Assembly (NCBI RefSeq): GCF_036543075.1
Contig: NZ_JAZHPF010000001.1
Coordinates: 407,407-471,406 of the forward strand
DNA length: 64,000 nt
From: Deinococcus sp. YIM 134068
GTDB lineage: Bacteria; Deinococcota; Deinococci; Deinococcales; Deinococcaceae
Direction of reading: 5' to 3'
Part shown: positions 18,257 through 28,091 of the stretch, in pieces
Layout: each line of letters starts with the position of its first letter
How positions within the stretch are numbered: the first letter of the stretch is position 1
The notes under the pieces: generated by a model
Databases searched by the model: none
Told to the model about the DNA's origin: nothing
Seen by the model: only the letters and a program-made list of their open reading frames with translations
Made by a program: the position numbers and the translations under genes

Positions 18257-20770
18257 ATGCACATCCCGCTCCCCGAACTCGCCCTCGTCGCCCTCGTCGG
18301 CGCGTCGTCCTCCGGCAAGTCGTCCTTCGCGGCGCGGCACTTCCTCCCGACCGAGGTGCTGAGCAGCGACCGCTTCCGCGCCCTCGTGAGCGACGACGAG
18401 AACAGCCTGGAGGCGACGGGGGACGCCTTCGACAGCCTCTTTTTCTTGGCGGGGAAGCGGCTCACGCGTGGGAGGTTGACGGTCGTGGACGCCACGAGCG
18501 TGCGCCCGGAGGATCGTCGGCGGCTCATCGACCTCGCCCGCGCCCACGACGTGCTGCCCGTCGCCATCGTCCTCGACCTGCCCCGCTCTGTATTGGAGGC
18601 CCGACACGCGGCCCGGACCGACCGGAGCTTCCCCGCTTCGGTGATCGGGCGGCAGGTCTCCGAGTTGCGGCGCACCCAGCGCGGTCTCCAGAAGGAGGGT
18701 TTCCGCCACGTCTGGACGCTGAGGACGGAGGAGGAGGTGACGGCGGCGACCGTCTCGCGCGTGCCCCTGTACACGAACCGCAAGGAGCTGACGGGGCCGT
18801 TCGACTTCATCGGGGACGTTCACGGCTGCCTGCCCGAACTGCGCGAACTGCTGGGACGGCTGGGTTACACGCTGGAGGGCGAGACCGTCACCCCGCCGCC
18901 CGGTCGCACCGCCGTCTTCGTGGGCGACCTCGTGGACCGGGGGCCGGACAGCGCGGGCGTGCTGCGGCTGGTGATGGGGATGGTCCGCTCCGGCGCGGCC
19001 CTCTGCGTCCCCGGCAACCACGACGACAAGCTGGGGCGGGCGCTGGGCGGCAAGGCGGTCAAGGGGCTGCACGGGCTGGACGGGACGCTGGCGCAGTTGG
19101 AGGTCGCCGGGCCGGAGTTCCGCGCCGAGGTCCGGGCCTTCCTCGACGGCTTGGTGAGCCACCTCGTCCTCGACGGCGGGCGGGTGGTCGTCGCGCACGC
19201 GGGATTGCCGGAGCGGTATCAGGGGCGGTCGTCGGGGCGGGTGCGGTCCTTTGCCCTCTACGGCGACGTGGACGGCAGCACGGACGACCTCGGCCTTCCC
19301 GTGCGGCGCGACTGGGCGCGGGAATATCGGGGGTCGGCCTATGTGGTGTACGGGCATACCCCGGTCGCCCAGCCGAGGTGGGTCAACCGAACCCTCAACA
19401 TCGACACGGGCTGCGCGTTCGGCGGTTCGCTCACCGCGCTGCGTTACCCGGAGATGGAGACGGTCGGCGTGCCCGCCCACGCGCAGTACGCCGTGCCCGC
19501 GCGTCCCCTCGCGCCACCGGAGGAGACGCGGGAGCTAGGCGGTGTGCCCGACCTCGCCGCGCTGACGGGCAGGGCCAGAATCGAGACGCGGACCTTCGGC
19601 GGCGTGGCCCTGAAGGAGGGCGAGCGGGCGGCGGCGCTGGAAACTTTCGGGCGCTTCGGCGTGGACCCCGCGTGGTGTCCCTTCCTCCCCCCCACGATGA
19701 GTCCGGTGGAGACGAGCGGGCGGGCGGAGTTTCTGGAATATCCCGCCGAGGCGTTCGCGTACTTCCGCTCCCAGGGCGTCGCGCAGGTTGTGTGCGAGGA
19801 GAAGCACATGGGGTCGCGCGCCGTCCTCGTGCTGACGCGGGATGAGGAGACGGCCCGGCGACGCTTCGGCCCGGAGGGGCTGGGCCGGATTTACACCCGC
19901 ACCGGACGCCCCTTCCTCAAGGACGACTGGGAGGCCGACGTGCTGACCCGCGCCCGCGCCGCCGTCACCCGTGCCGGGCTGTGGGAGGAGCTGAACACGG
20001 GCTGGCTCGTCCTCGACGCCGAGATTCTGCCGTGGAGCCTCAAGGCGGAGGAGCTGATCAAGGGGCAGTACGCGGCGGTGGGTGCGGCGGGGAACGCGAC
20101 CCTGCCCGCCGCCGTGGAGGCGCTGGAGAGGGCGCGGGCACGCGGTCTGGAGGTGGGCGACCTGCTGACCCGCACCCGTGACCGGGCCGCCGACCTCACC
20201 GCGTACCGGGCCGCCTACCGCGCCTACGTCCGCCGGGTGGAGGGGCCGGGGGATGTCCAGATCAGGCCCTTCCACCTCCTCGCGTCGGAGGGGACGGTCC
20301 ACATGGACAGGGACCACCTCTGGCACCTGGGCACGCTGGGGCGGCTCGCGGACGCCGACCCCACCCTCTTCGGGCGCACGGCCCACCGCCTCGTCACGCT
20401 GGGCGACGAGGGGAGTGAGGCGGAGGCGACGGAGTGGTGGCTCGCCCTCACGGCGGGCGGTGGCGAGGGCATGGTCGTCAAGCCGCTGGCCTTCCTGGAC
20501 GCCGGGAAGCGCACCCTGCAACCCGCCGTCAAGGTCCGGGGCCGGGAATATCTGCGGATCATCTACGGCCCGGAGTACACGCGCCCGGAACACTTGGCGC
20601 GGCTGCGTTCCCGCTCGCTCGCCGCCAAGCGTGGGCGGGCGCTGCGGGAGTTCCACCTGGGGCTGGAGGCGCTGCACCGCTTCACGGAGGGGGCGGGCGT
20701 GGGCCGGGTCCACGAGTGCGTCCTCGGTGTGCTGGCGCTGGAGAGCGAGCCGATAGACGCGCGGCTGTGA
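18257..20770 (+). CDS. pnkp: Polynucleotide kinase-phosphatase-ligase Pnkp
   Basis: A trifunctional RNA end-healing and sealing enzyme, 837 residues, close to the 870 of the well-studied clostridial protein. Kinase domain about 1-170 with P-loop GASSSGKSS at 15-23. A calcineurin-like 2',3'-phosphatase at about 180-475 has DVH at 187-189, GDLVDRG at 223-229, GNHDD at 253-257 and a later GHTP. A ligase-type adenylyltransferase occupies about 490-837 with EEKHMGSRAV, the predicted AMP-accepting Lys being near 516. It is separated from its partner Hen1 by two nucleotidyltransferases and the antiparallel toxin-antitoxin pair. ATG 18257 is chosen because the conserved kinase N-terminus begins just after it. 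Confidence 0.95.
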   Translation: MHIPLPELALVALVGASSSGKSSFAARHFLPTEVLSSDRFRALVSDDENSLEATGDAFDSLFFLAGKRLTRGRLTVVDATSVRPEDRRRLIDLARAHDVLPVAIVLDLPRSVLEARHAARTDRSFPASVIGRQVSELRRTQRGLQKEGFRHVWTLRTEEEVTAATVSRVPLYTNRKELTGPFDFIGDVHGCLPELRELLGRLGYTLEGETVTPPPGRTAVFVGDLVDRGPDSAGVLRLVMGMVRSGAALCVPGNHDDKLGRALGGKAVKGLHGLDGTLAQLEVAGPEFRAEVRAFLDGLVSHLVLDGGRVVVAHAGLPERYQGRSSGRVRSFALYGDVDGSTDDLGLPVRRDWAREYRGSAYVVYGHTPVAQPRWVNRTLNIDTGCAFGGSLTALRYPEMETVGVPAHAQYAVPARPLAPPEETRELGGVPDLAALTGRARIETRTFGGVALKEGERAAALETFGRFGVDPAWCPFLPPTMSPVETSGRAEFLEYPAEAFAYFRSQGVAQVVCEEKHMGSRAVLVLTRDEETARRRFGPEGLGRIYTRTGRPFLKDDWEADVLTRARAAVTRAGLWEELNTGWLVLDAEILPWSLKAEELIKGQYAAVGAAGNATLPAAVEALERARARGLEVGDLLTRTRDRAADLTAYRAAYRAYVRRVEGPGDVQIRPFHLLASEGTVHMDRDHLWHLGTLGRLADADPTLFGRTAHRLVTLGDEGSEAEATEWWLALTAGGGEGMVVKPLAFLDAGKRTLQPAVKVRGREYLRIIYGPEYTRPEHLARLRSRSLAAKRGRALREFHLGLEALHRFTEGAGVGRVHECVLGVLALESEPIDARL

Positions 20771-20992
20771 GGACCTGACTGGAAGAGCTTCTTATCCTGG
20801 CGACCTGCCGACATACGGCGGTGAAAGAGCACCTCAACTCATGGACCTTCAAGAACCGCCGATGCCGTGCCCCCTGCCGTGGAGAGCGGCAAAGTTCAGC
20901 GCCGTGTCGTCCAGAACGCACATCGGGGCCAGTGTTCTTCCCGTCGTAATGTAAGGCGTCTTGAGTCTTCCAACTGGCCTCCACGCCGAGAT
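20771..20992. other. Non-coding gap between pnkp and glmS
   Basis: No convincing gene. One short frame on the minus strand (about 20955-20865) reads MCVLDDTALNFAALHGRG and stops; it could be a remnant of a lost gene but matches nothing I recognise. Confidence 0.4.
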
Positions 20993-21030
20993 AAAGAAAG
21001 GGCGCACCGAACCTCGATTCGATGCGCCCG
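20993..21030 (-). terminator. Intrinsic terminator of glmS
   Basis: On the minus strand, GGGCGCATCGAA pairs with TTCGGTGCGCCC (12-bp stem, 21000-21029), followed by TTTCTTTAT. It lies just past the glmS stop. Confidence 0.85.
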
Positions 21031-21041
21031 GCCAGACCCCG

Positions 21042-22862
<1,821 letters not shown>

Positions 22863-22920
22863 ACATGCTCCTCGACCCACACCCGGCGCTCAGGCCGGGG
22901 CGGGCGGTGTCTGAGTCGAT

Positions 22921-23083
22921 TTGTTCGCACCGCGCGGCCTTATCTCCACGTCACCGTGGGGTTTATCGCCGCGCTTCACTCCGTGGGGAGTCGGGGAGGC
23001 CCGTGCCGGGCCTGGAGGCATCCGCAGAACGCTCGCTCACCTCCACCTCGTCTTCTGCCTCCTGGGGAGACAGACCTTGCGCT
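22921..23083 (-). ncRNA. glmS ribozyme (metabolite-activated self-cleaving leader)
   Basis: On the glmS strand the 5' UTR contains AAGCGCAAGGTCTG, with the expected cleavage between the A at 23083 and the G at 23082. It then has GACGAGGTGGAGGTGAGCGA and TGCGGATGCCTCCAGGC, matching the conserved core, and a 3' domain TAAACCCCACGGTGACGTGG. All these resemble the Thermoanaerobacter and Bacillus glmS ribozyme consensus. Glucosamine-6-phosphate acts as coenzyme for self-cleavage, which lowers glmS mRNA. The element ends about 58 nt before the start codon, a usual spacing. Assigned by motif recognition without covariance scoring. Confidence 0.88.
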
Positions 23084-23126
23084 TCCCGGTTGTGTGAACC
23101 GGACACCAGACGGTTCGGGCGAAAGC

Positions 23127-23155
23127 TTATCACCCGGCTTGAGTGAGATGTGCAA
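23127..23155 (-). promoter_or_regulatory. glmS promoter
   Basis: TTGCAC (23155-23150), a 17-nt spacer and TGATAA (23132-23127) lie about 45 nt upstream of the ribozyme cleavage site. Confidence 0.7.
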
Positions 23156-23189
23156 GATGCTCAGATAGGGTGGGGGGACCGGTGGGGGG

Positions 23190-24530
23190 TCAGCTCCACC
23201 TGCGCGCGTACGCTTCCACGTCGAACTTGCGGTTCAGGCCGCTCGCGGCGAGGTAGCGCACGGTGCCGAAGATGGGCCGCCGCGCCCACGGGCGGTCGTG
23301 CAGGCCGAAGACCCAGCCCACGCTGACGTAGGAGTTGGCGTCGCGGCCATCCAGCTCATAGCGGTTGTTCAGCCACAGGGTCGTGTCGTAGGCCTCCTGG
23401 GGCGTGGCGCTCCACTCCAGAATCTTCTTGCCCCAGTACATCCGCATGGCGTTGTGCATCCGGCCCGTGCGGACCATCTCAGTGTGGGCGGCGTTCCAGT
23501 AACGGTCGTGGGTCGCGGCGGCGTCGAACTCCTCCCGCGTGTAGAGGTGCGGGCGCGGGTCGGCGGCGTGGTCCTCCAATGCCTGCCGGGTCCACGTCGG
23601 CAGCCCCTCGTAGCGGTCGTAGGCGGAGTTGAACTCGCAGTAGTTGAAGCTGAGTTCGCGCCGGACGATCATCTCCTCCAGGAAGGTGTCGAGGCCCGGC
23701 CCGCCGTCCGAGTGCTCGCGCGCCGCGAGGGCCGCCGTCAGGGGCGAGATGTGCCCGTAGTGCAGGTAGGCGCTCAGGCGGCTGCCCCCGTCCGCGTTGG
23801 GGTCGCGCCGCCCGGCGTCGTAGCGGGGGAGCAGGCGGGTGACGAAGTGCCCCAGCCGCTTCAGGGCCGCCACCTCGCCCCCCTCCTCCTCACCGGGCGG
23901 AACGCTGTTGTCCACACCAAGCGCCCGCACGGTGAGCGCGGGGTCGCTCACGTCCAGGCCGGGGTCCCAGTCCGGGTGTCCCTGCGCGCCCTCCTGCACG
24001 TCCACGGGCACGAGGAAGCGTTCCAGATGACGGTGAATCTTGGGGCGAATGGTCCGCGCGGCGAACTCCTGCTTGTCGGACACAGTGTTGATCGGCACCA
24101 CCGCATCGGACTCCACCTGCACGAAGGGCACTTCCAGACGCTGGGCGAGGTCCGCCCGCCACTGTCGTCCAGGTCGCAGATAGCCTCGGTCGGTGACGAC
24201 GAGACAGGCATCCTGGGCCGCCCCCAGCACCTCGTCCGGCGTGTTCCCAATCCGTATCGAGAAGGGGATGCCGCGCGCCTTCAGGCCCTCCCGCACGTCA
24301 CGCAATCCCTCCAGCAGGTACTGGAAGTGGCGGGCGTTCGCCTCCGGATAGCCCGGATTCAGGCCGAAGACGGCGGCGAGGGGCACGCCCAGCCTGCGGG
24401 CCTCCCCCACCGCGTATTCGAGGGCGTGGTTGTCGTGCGTCCGCACGCTGGACTGCACCCACAGCAGCACGAAGCCTCCCCGCCCCGGCTCGCCCGGCCT
24501 GAGCACCCGCACCCGTTCCGGCTGGATCAT
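23190..24530 (-). CDS. Class II CPD photolyase
   Basis: FAD-dependent, light-driven repair of cyclobutane pyrimidine dimers. 446 residues. Class II features are LLWVQSSVRTHDNHAL at the N-terminus, VPFVQVESDAVVP, LSAYLHYGHISP, WNAAHTEMVRTGRMHNAMRM and WLNNRYELDGRDANSY, then VFGLHDRPWARRPIFG near the end. The N-terminal region is the photoantenna alpha/beta domain and the C-terminal half is the FAD domain. A -10-like TAGAAA (24542-24537) lies 6 nt before the ATG. Monocistronic on the minus strand. Confidence 0.94.
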   Translation of the reverse strand: MIQPERVRVLRPGEPGRGGFVLLWVQSSVRTHDNHALEYAVGEARRLGVPLAAVFGLNPGYPEANARHFQYLLEGLRDVREGLKARGIPFSIRIGNTPDEVLGAAQDACLVVTDRGYLRPGRQWRADLAQRLEVPFVQVESDAVVPINTVSDKQEFAARTIRPKIHRHLERFLVPVDVQEGAQGHPDWDPGLDVSDPALTVRALGVDNSVPPGEEEGGEVAALKRLGHFVTRLLPRYDAGRRDPNADGGSRLSAYLHYGHISPLTAALAAREHSDGGPGLDTFLEEMIVRRELSFNYCEFNSAYDRYEGLPTWTRQALEDHAADPRPHLYTREEFDAAATHDRYWNAAHTEMVRTGRMHNAMRMYWGKKILEWSATPQEAYDTTLWLNNRYELDGRDANSYVSVGWVFGLHDRPWARRPIFGTVRYLAASGLNRKFDVEAYARRWS

Positions 24531-24693
24531 GGCCGCTTTCTAACGCACTCGCGCTCGCGCAGACGGTGGGGAATCTGGCCCTTTGTGAATGGAAGCCTTT
24601 CGCATATGTCTTCCGAGTCTTGATTGAGGGTGGAGAAATAAGCGTCTCAGACGTTCGGAACCGCTCACACCCCAACCCTCCAGGGCCGGCCCT

Positions 24694-24754
24694 TGACGCC
24701 CGGTGCATACCGCGCTATCTTTTTCTCATCACCGCCCGAGAGGCGGCTTTTTTA
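24694..24754 (+). promoter_or_regulatory. Promoter-terminator micro-module, copy B
   Basis: TTGACG, 17-nt spacer and TATCTT are followed within about 10 nt by the CCGCC/GGCGG hairpin and CTTTTTT. There is no plus-strand gene downstream, so any product is a tiny RNA or antisense to the 3' end of the TRIC gene. It lies in the 24531-24768 gap, which otherwise shows nothing but the photolyase promoter. Confidence 0.72.
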
Positions 24755-24768
24755 TTGCCCGCCGCCAT

Positions 24769-25419
24769 CTACCCCTCCGGCAACCGCCGCACGGGCAGCC
24801 GTACCCAGCCCCGGCGCGACACCCAACGCAGGAGCAGCACGGTGGCGGCCCCGCTGAGTTGGGCCTGAAAGGGTGTGACGTGCGGGTACAGCAGATACAC
24901 GGCCACGGCCCCCCCGGCGGCGGCGGTCGCGTAGAGCTGGTCGCGGCGGTACATGACCTCCGGCACCACGCCCGCGAGCAGATCGCGGATGATGCCGCCG
25001 CCCACGCCGCTGAGCATCCCCGCAAAGGCCACGCCCAGCGGCCCCAGCCCGAGGTTGATCGCACCGAGCGCCCCCGACGCCGCGAAGAGGCTCAGGCCCA
25101 CCGAGTCGAAAATGCTCAGCGTCCGCTCGAAGCGGGCGAGCCGCTCCCCGACGGCGAAGGCGAGGACGGCCCCGGCCAGCGCCACCCACAGGTACGTCTC
25201 GTCGCGCAGGAAGAGGGGCGGCGTCTGCGCGGTCAGCGTGTCGCGGATGGCCCCGCCCCCCACGGCGGTCACGCATCCCAGCACGAGCACCCCGAAGAGG
25301 TCGAAGCGTTTGCGAACCGCCAGCAGCGCCCCCGACATGCTGAAGGCGAGGACGCCCAGCAGGTCGAGCAGGTGCAATCCCTGTTCCAGCGTCACGTCCG
25401 GGAGGGCGAGGTCGAACAC
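24769..25419 (-). CDS. TRIC-like (UPF0126) membrane channel protein
   Basis: A 216-residue protein with seven predicted membrane helices in two similar halves. Each half has the family pattern: FSMSGALLAVRKRFDLFGV then AVGGGAIRDTL, and FAASGALGAINLGLGPLGV then GVGGGIIRDLLAG. Prokaryotic TRIC proteins form trimeric monovalent-cation channels. The start is GTG 25419, with TAGAGT 6 nt upstream, a leaderless arrangement. Confidence 0.9.
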   Translation of the reverse strand: MFDLALPDVTLEQGLHLLDLLGVLAFSMSGALLAVRKRFDLFGVLVLGCVTAVGGGAIRDTLTAQTPPLFLRDETYLWVALAGAVLAFAVGERLARFERTLSIFDSVGLSLFAASGALGAINLGLGPLGVAFAGMLSGVGGGIIRDLLAGVVPEVMYRRDQLYATAAAGGAVAVYLLYPHVTPFQAQLSGAATVLLLRWVSRRGWVRLPVRRLPEG

Positions 25420-25509
25420 GCGCGCACTCTAGAGCGGGGTGAGGAGAGCGGGCCAGCCGGGGGCAACCCCTCTGCTGCGCAGCTCTGCGAGTCCGTCCCT
25501 GCGGGGCAC

Positions 25510-25558
25510 CTCCCCTTGAAGGGAGGCAGAAAGCCGTTCAGGCTCCCTTCAAGGGGAG
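25510..25558. repeat. Hairpin with 16-bp perfect arms
   Basis: CTCCCCTTGAAGGGAG (25510-25525) and its exact reverse complement (25543-25558) are separated by 17 nt. It is followed by GTTGACTGAGGGGT, and the whole resembles a REP-like element. It sits in the 25420-25786 gap between divergent TRIC and rpmF genes. Confidence 0.7.
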
Positions 25559-25679
25559 CTGTCAGCGAAGTTGACTGAGGGGTCGCCCGCCGCCTCGCCT
25601 AACAGCAGCCGATCACAGCCCTTGCTGCTGGCCCCGCCGGGCCGAAGCGACCCACTCTTCTCTCTCCGGTATGCCGTGC

Positions 25680-25685
25680 TATACT
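25680..25685 (+). promoter_or_regulatory. rpmF promoter -10 box
   Basis: TATACT about 100 nt upstream of the start codon; no clear -35 is visible. Confidence 0.45.
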
Positions 25686-25786
25686 CCCCGCTGTTGTCTC
25701 GCGCCCGTAGGCCGAGAAGATGGCCCCGGCGGACGGGTTTCTGCCCCAGTTCCAAACGCCGCGCGGCCCCACCGAGGAGAAAGATC

Positions 25787-25969
<183 letters not shown>

Positions 25970-25995
25970 GCGGGAACCCGCATAGGTGTAAGCAA

Positions 25996-26018
25996 GGCTC
26001 CCCACGTGGGGGCCTTTT
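25996..26018 (+). terminator. Intrinsic terminator of rpmF
   Basis: GGCTCCCCAC pairs with GTGGGGGCC, followed by TTTT. Confidence 0.85.
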
Positions 26019-26113
26019 CGCTTTGGTGGGGCCGCGTTCTCCGGAGACTGAAGAGGCGCAGTGCCGTTCCAGACGGGGGAATCGCCCATTCCCCAGAGCC
26101 CGGGTGCATACCT

Positions 26114-26174
26114 TGGCGGCCAGCGCATACCACGCTATCTTTTTCCTATCACCGCCCGAGAGGCGGCTTTTTTA
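26114..26174 (+). promoter_or_regulatory. Promoter-terminator micro-module, copy C
   Basis: TTGGCG, 17-nt spacer and TATCTT are followed by the same CCGCC/GGCGG hairpin and CTTTTTT. It lies 90 bp before the small acidic gene. A partial duplicate of the spacer (GTGCATACC) lies directly upstream at about 26104-26112. Confidence 0.72.
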
Positions 26175-26264
26175 TTGCTCGTTTTATTCCCCGGCGGACG
26201 CCGATAAACGCCCCTTCACCGGAGTCTCGCCCGGCGGCCCACGCTGGCGGAGCACGCTGGCCCC

Positions 26265-26441
26265 ATGAGCGACGATCAGAAGCAGGGGTACGATCCGGCC
26301 AACACCTCGCCCGCCGAGGGCCAGAGCCACGAGATTCCCGACGCGGCGCGCGGACAGGACCCGGATATCGACCCCGCCGACAAGGACGCCGCCGAGGGCG
26401 ACCGGGACGAGGTGGAAGACAGCGCCACGCCCTCGTCGTGA
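26265..26441 (+). CDS. Small acidic protein, function unknown
   Basis: 58 residues, very rich in Asp, Glu, Ala and Pro (starts MSDDQKQGYDP; ends EDSATPSS), with no hydrophobic core, so probably disordered. Codon third positions are GC-rich as in real genes here. Its stop overlaps the start of the endonuclease III gene by 4 nt (GTGA), which supports it as a translated partner. No family recognised. Confidence 0.7.
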   Translation: MSDDQKQGYDPANTSPAEGQSHEIPDAARGQDPDIDPADKDAAEGDRDEVEDSATPSS

Positions 26442-27205
26442 CCGAACCACTGCTGGGAGCGCCCGACGGGGAACGGCCCCTGAACGTGACCCGCCCCGAC
26501 GTGGAGCGGACCGCACTCCTGGACTGGATGTTCGGGCTGTTGCGCGAGGAGTACGGCGAGCGGCCCATCTACGCCCGCCGCGAGGCGATGCACGAGCTGA
26601 TCAGCACGATCCTCTCCCAGCGCACGACCCACGCCGACGAGGAGGCCGCCTATCAGGAACTCCTGACGCTCGGTGACTGGGACACGATCATTGAGGCACC
26701 GACGGAGGCTGTGGCGCACGCCATCCGGCGCAGCAACTACCCGGAGAGCAAAGCGCCGCGCATCCAAGCCACGTTGCGGGCCATCCGCGAGCAGCGGGGC
26801 GGGTACAATCTCGACTTCCTGGCCGAGATGCCCGTGAAGGACGCGATGAAGTGGCTCACCGACCTGCCCGGCGTGGGCGTGAAGACGGCGAGCCTCGTGC
26901 TGCTGTTCAACTACGCGCGGCCCGTCTTCCCGGTGGACACGCACGTTCACCGCATCAACACCCGCGTGGGGACGATCAAGTGGGTGGGCGAGCAGGCGGC
27001 GTACCGGGCACTCCTGAAGCTCCTTCCACCCGACCCGCCTTACCTGTACGAGTTGCACGTCAATCTGCTGCGGCACGGGCAGAAAGTCTGTACGTGGACC
27101 CGCCCGAAATGCCCTGCCTGCATCCTGCGCGAGCGTTGCGACGCCCACGCAATCTACGGGAACAACGTGCCGAGCTTCAGCGAGAAGCCGGGGAAGTCCT
27201 CGTAG
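26438..27205 (+). CDS. nth: Endonuclease III
   Basis: DNA glycosylase/AP lyase for oxidised pyrimidines. 255 residues. The helix-hairpin-helix is LPGVGVKTASLVL with the catalytic Lys, the catalytic Asp is in FPVDTHVHR, and a [4Fe-4S] loop C-x6-C-x2-C-x5-C (CTWTRPKCPACILRERC) lies near the C-terminus. The start GTG 26438 overlaps the preceding small gene. The N-terminus is about 30 residues longer than in E. coli Nth. Deinococcus genomes usually have several Nth paralogues. Confidence 0.93.
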   Translation: MTEPLLGAPDGERPLNVTRPDVERTALLDWMFGLLREEYGERPIYARREAMHELISTILSQRTTHADEEAAYQELLTLGDWDTIIEAPTEAVAHAIRRSNYPESKAPRIQATLRAIREQRGGYNLDFLAEMPVKDAMKWLTDLPGVGVKTASLVLLFNYARPVFPVDTHVHRINTRVGTIKWVGEQAAYRALLKLLPPDPPYLYELHVNLLRHGQKVCTWTRPKCPACILRERCDAHAIYGNNVPSFSEKPGKSS

Positions 27206-27219
27206 TCTGTTGTTTCTGC

Positions 27220-27453
27220 TCAACCGTTTTTTGCGAGGGTGTCGCGGTACTCCGAAATCATGACTCCAACCCAGACTGATCCATCGCGCTCAAGCAAAAC
27301 GTCCACTTCAATTTCATCACCGTGAGCAGTGACAACCATGCCTGATTCGACCTGAGAGAACTTGGTCAAGTCTTCAATCGAACCGTTGGTACTCAGACAC
27401 AGACAGTTTTGCTCGTCCCTGTTGTTGAAATCAACCCAGATTCTCGGCTTCAT
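27220..27453 (-). CDS. Small hypothetical protein
   Basis: 77 residues, starting MKPRIWVDFNNRDEQN, with mixed beta-strand character and no recognised family. Begins 7 nt after the stop of the upstream LURP-one-like gene, and the GAGAGAGG overlapping that stop can serve as its ribosome-binding site, so it is the last gene of the deformylase operon. Its base composition is visibly less GC-rich than its neighbours, which may mean recent acquisition. Confidence 0.65.
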   Translation of the reverse strand: MKPRIWVDFNNRDEQNCLCLSTNGSIEDLTKFSQVESGMVVTAHGDEIEVDVLLERDGSVWVGVMISEYRDTLAKNG

Positions 27454-27460
27454 CGGAGTT

Positions 27461-28075
27461 TCAGCCTCTCTCCCGCTCCCGCAACACGAGCTGCACCAAT
27501 CCGAGCGTCACGAGTTCGGCCTCCTCCGGGCGCACGGGGCGCAGTTCCTCCACCACGAAGCGGCGGGAGAAGACGCTTCGGCGCTTGCGGATGCGGAAGG
27601 CGGGCTGCCCCCCCGCGTCCGTGACCGTGTACGTCGGGTTCACGAGATAGTCGAAGCCGAGGGCGATGAGGTTGCCGATGAGGGGAACGGCGTCCAGCAC
27701 GCCCTCCACGAGGCTCATCCACGGCTGATCGTCGCGGATGGTGAACTCGGTTCGGTCGTCCGGCCCGAGCAGGTCGTACCCCGCTGCCCAGAGGGTCCGG
27801 ATGCCGTGGGCCTGAAGCGCCCCGACCTCCGAGCCGTCTACCCGGCGAATCTCGCGCCGCGCCCGCCAGTCGAGCGCCCCGGCCATCAGCCCGCGCGCCC
27901 GGATGCCGTGCGTCTGCCGCGTGCGGCCCTCGTCGGCGTACACGCGCACCTCGTCGCGGATGCTGAAGAGCTTCTCCTTGACGACCGCGATAAGTTGCCC
28001 GTTCGCGTCCGTCACGCGCAACTCGGTCAGGAGGCTGAACTTAAACTCCAGCGTCAAGGGAAAGGTGGGATTCAC
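27461..28075 (-). CDS. LURP-one-related/scramblase-like beta-barrel protein
   Basis: 204 residues from GTG 28075, chosen because it follows the fmt stop by 16 nt. Two similar segments, an early FKFSLLTELRVTDANGQLIAVVKEKLFSI and a later YLVNPTYTVTD, FRIRKRRSVFSRRF, have the strand pattern of the LURP-one/Tubby-like barrel, in which conserved Phe-Lys and turn motifs bind a central helix. Function in bacteria is unknown. It lies in an operon with fmt and two deformylases. Confidence 0.7.
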   Translation of the reverse strand: MNPTFPLTLEFKFSLLTELRVTDANGQLIAVVKEKLFSIRDEVRVYADEGRTRQTHGIRARGLMAGALDWRARREIRRVDGSEVGALQAHGIRTLWAAGYDLLGPDDRTEFTIRDDQPWMSLVEGVLDAVPLIGNLIALGFDYLVNPTYTVTDAGGQPAFRIRKRRSVFSRRFVVEELRPVRPEEAELVTLGLVQLVLRERERG

Positions 28076-28091
28076 GCCACCGGGTACGGAG

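Noticed and set aside
20865..20955. Short minus-strand frame as a transposase remnant
   Set aside because: Too short, no recognised catalytic motif, and no inverted repeats around it.
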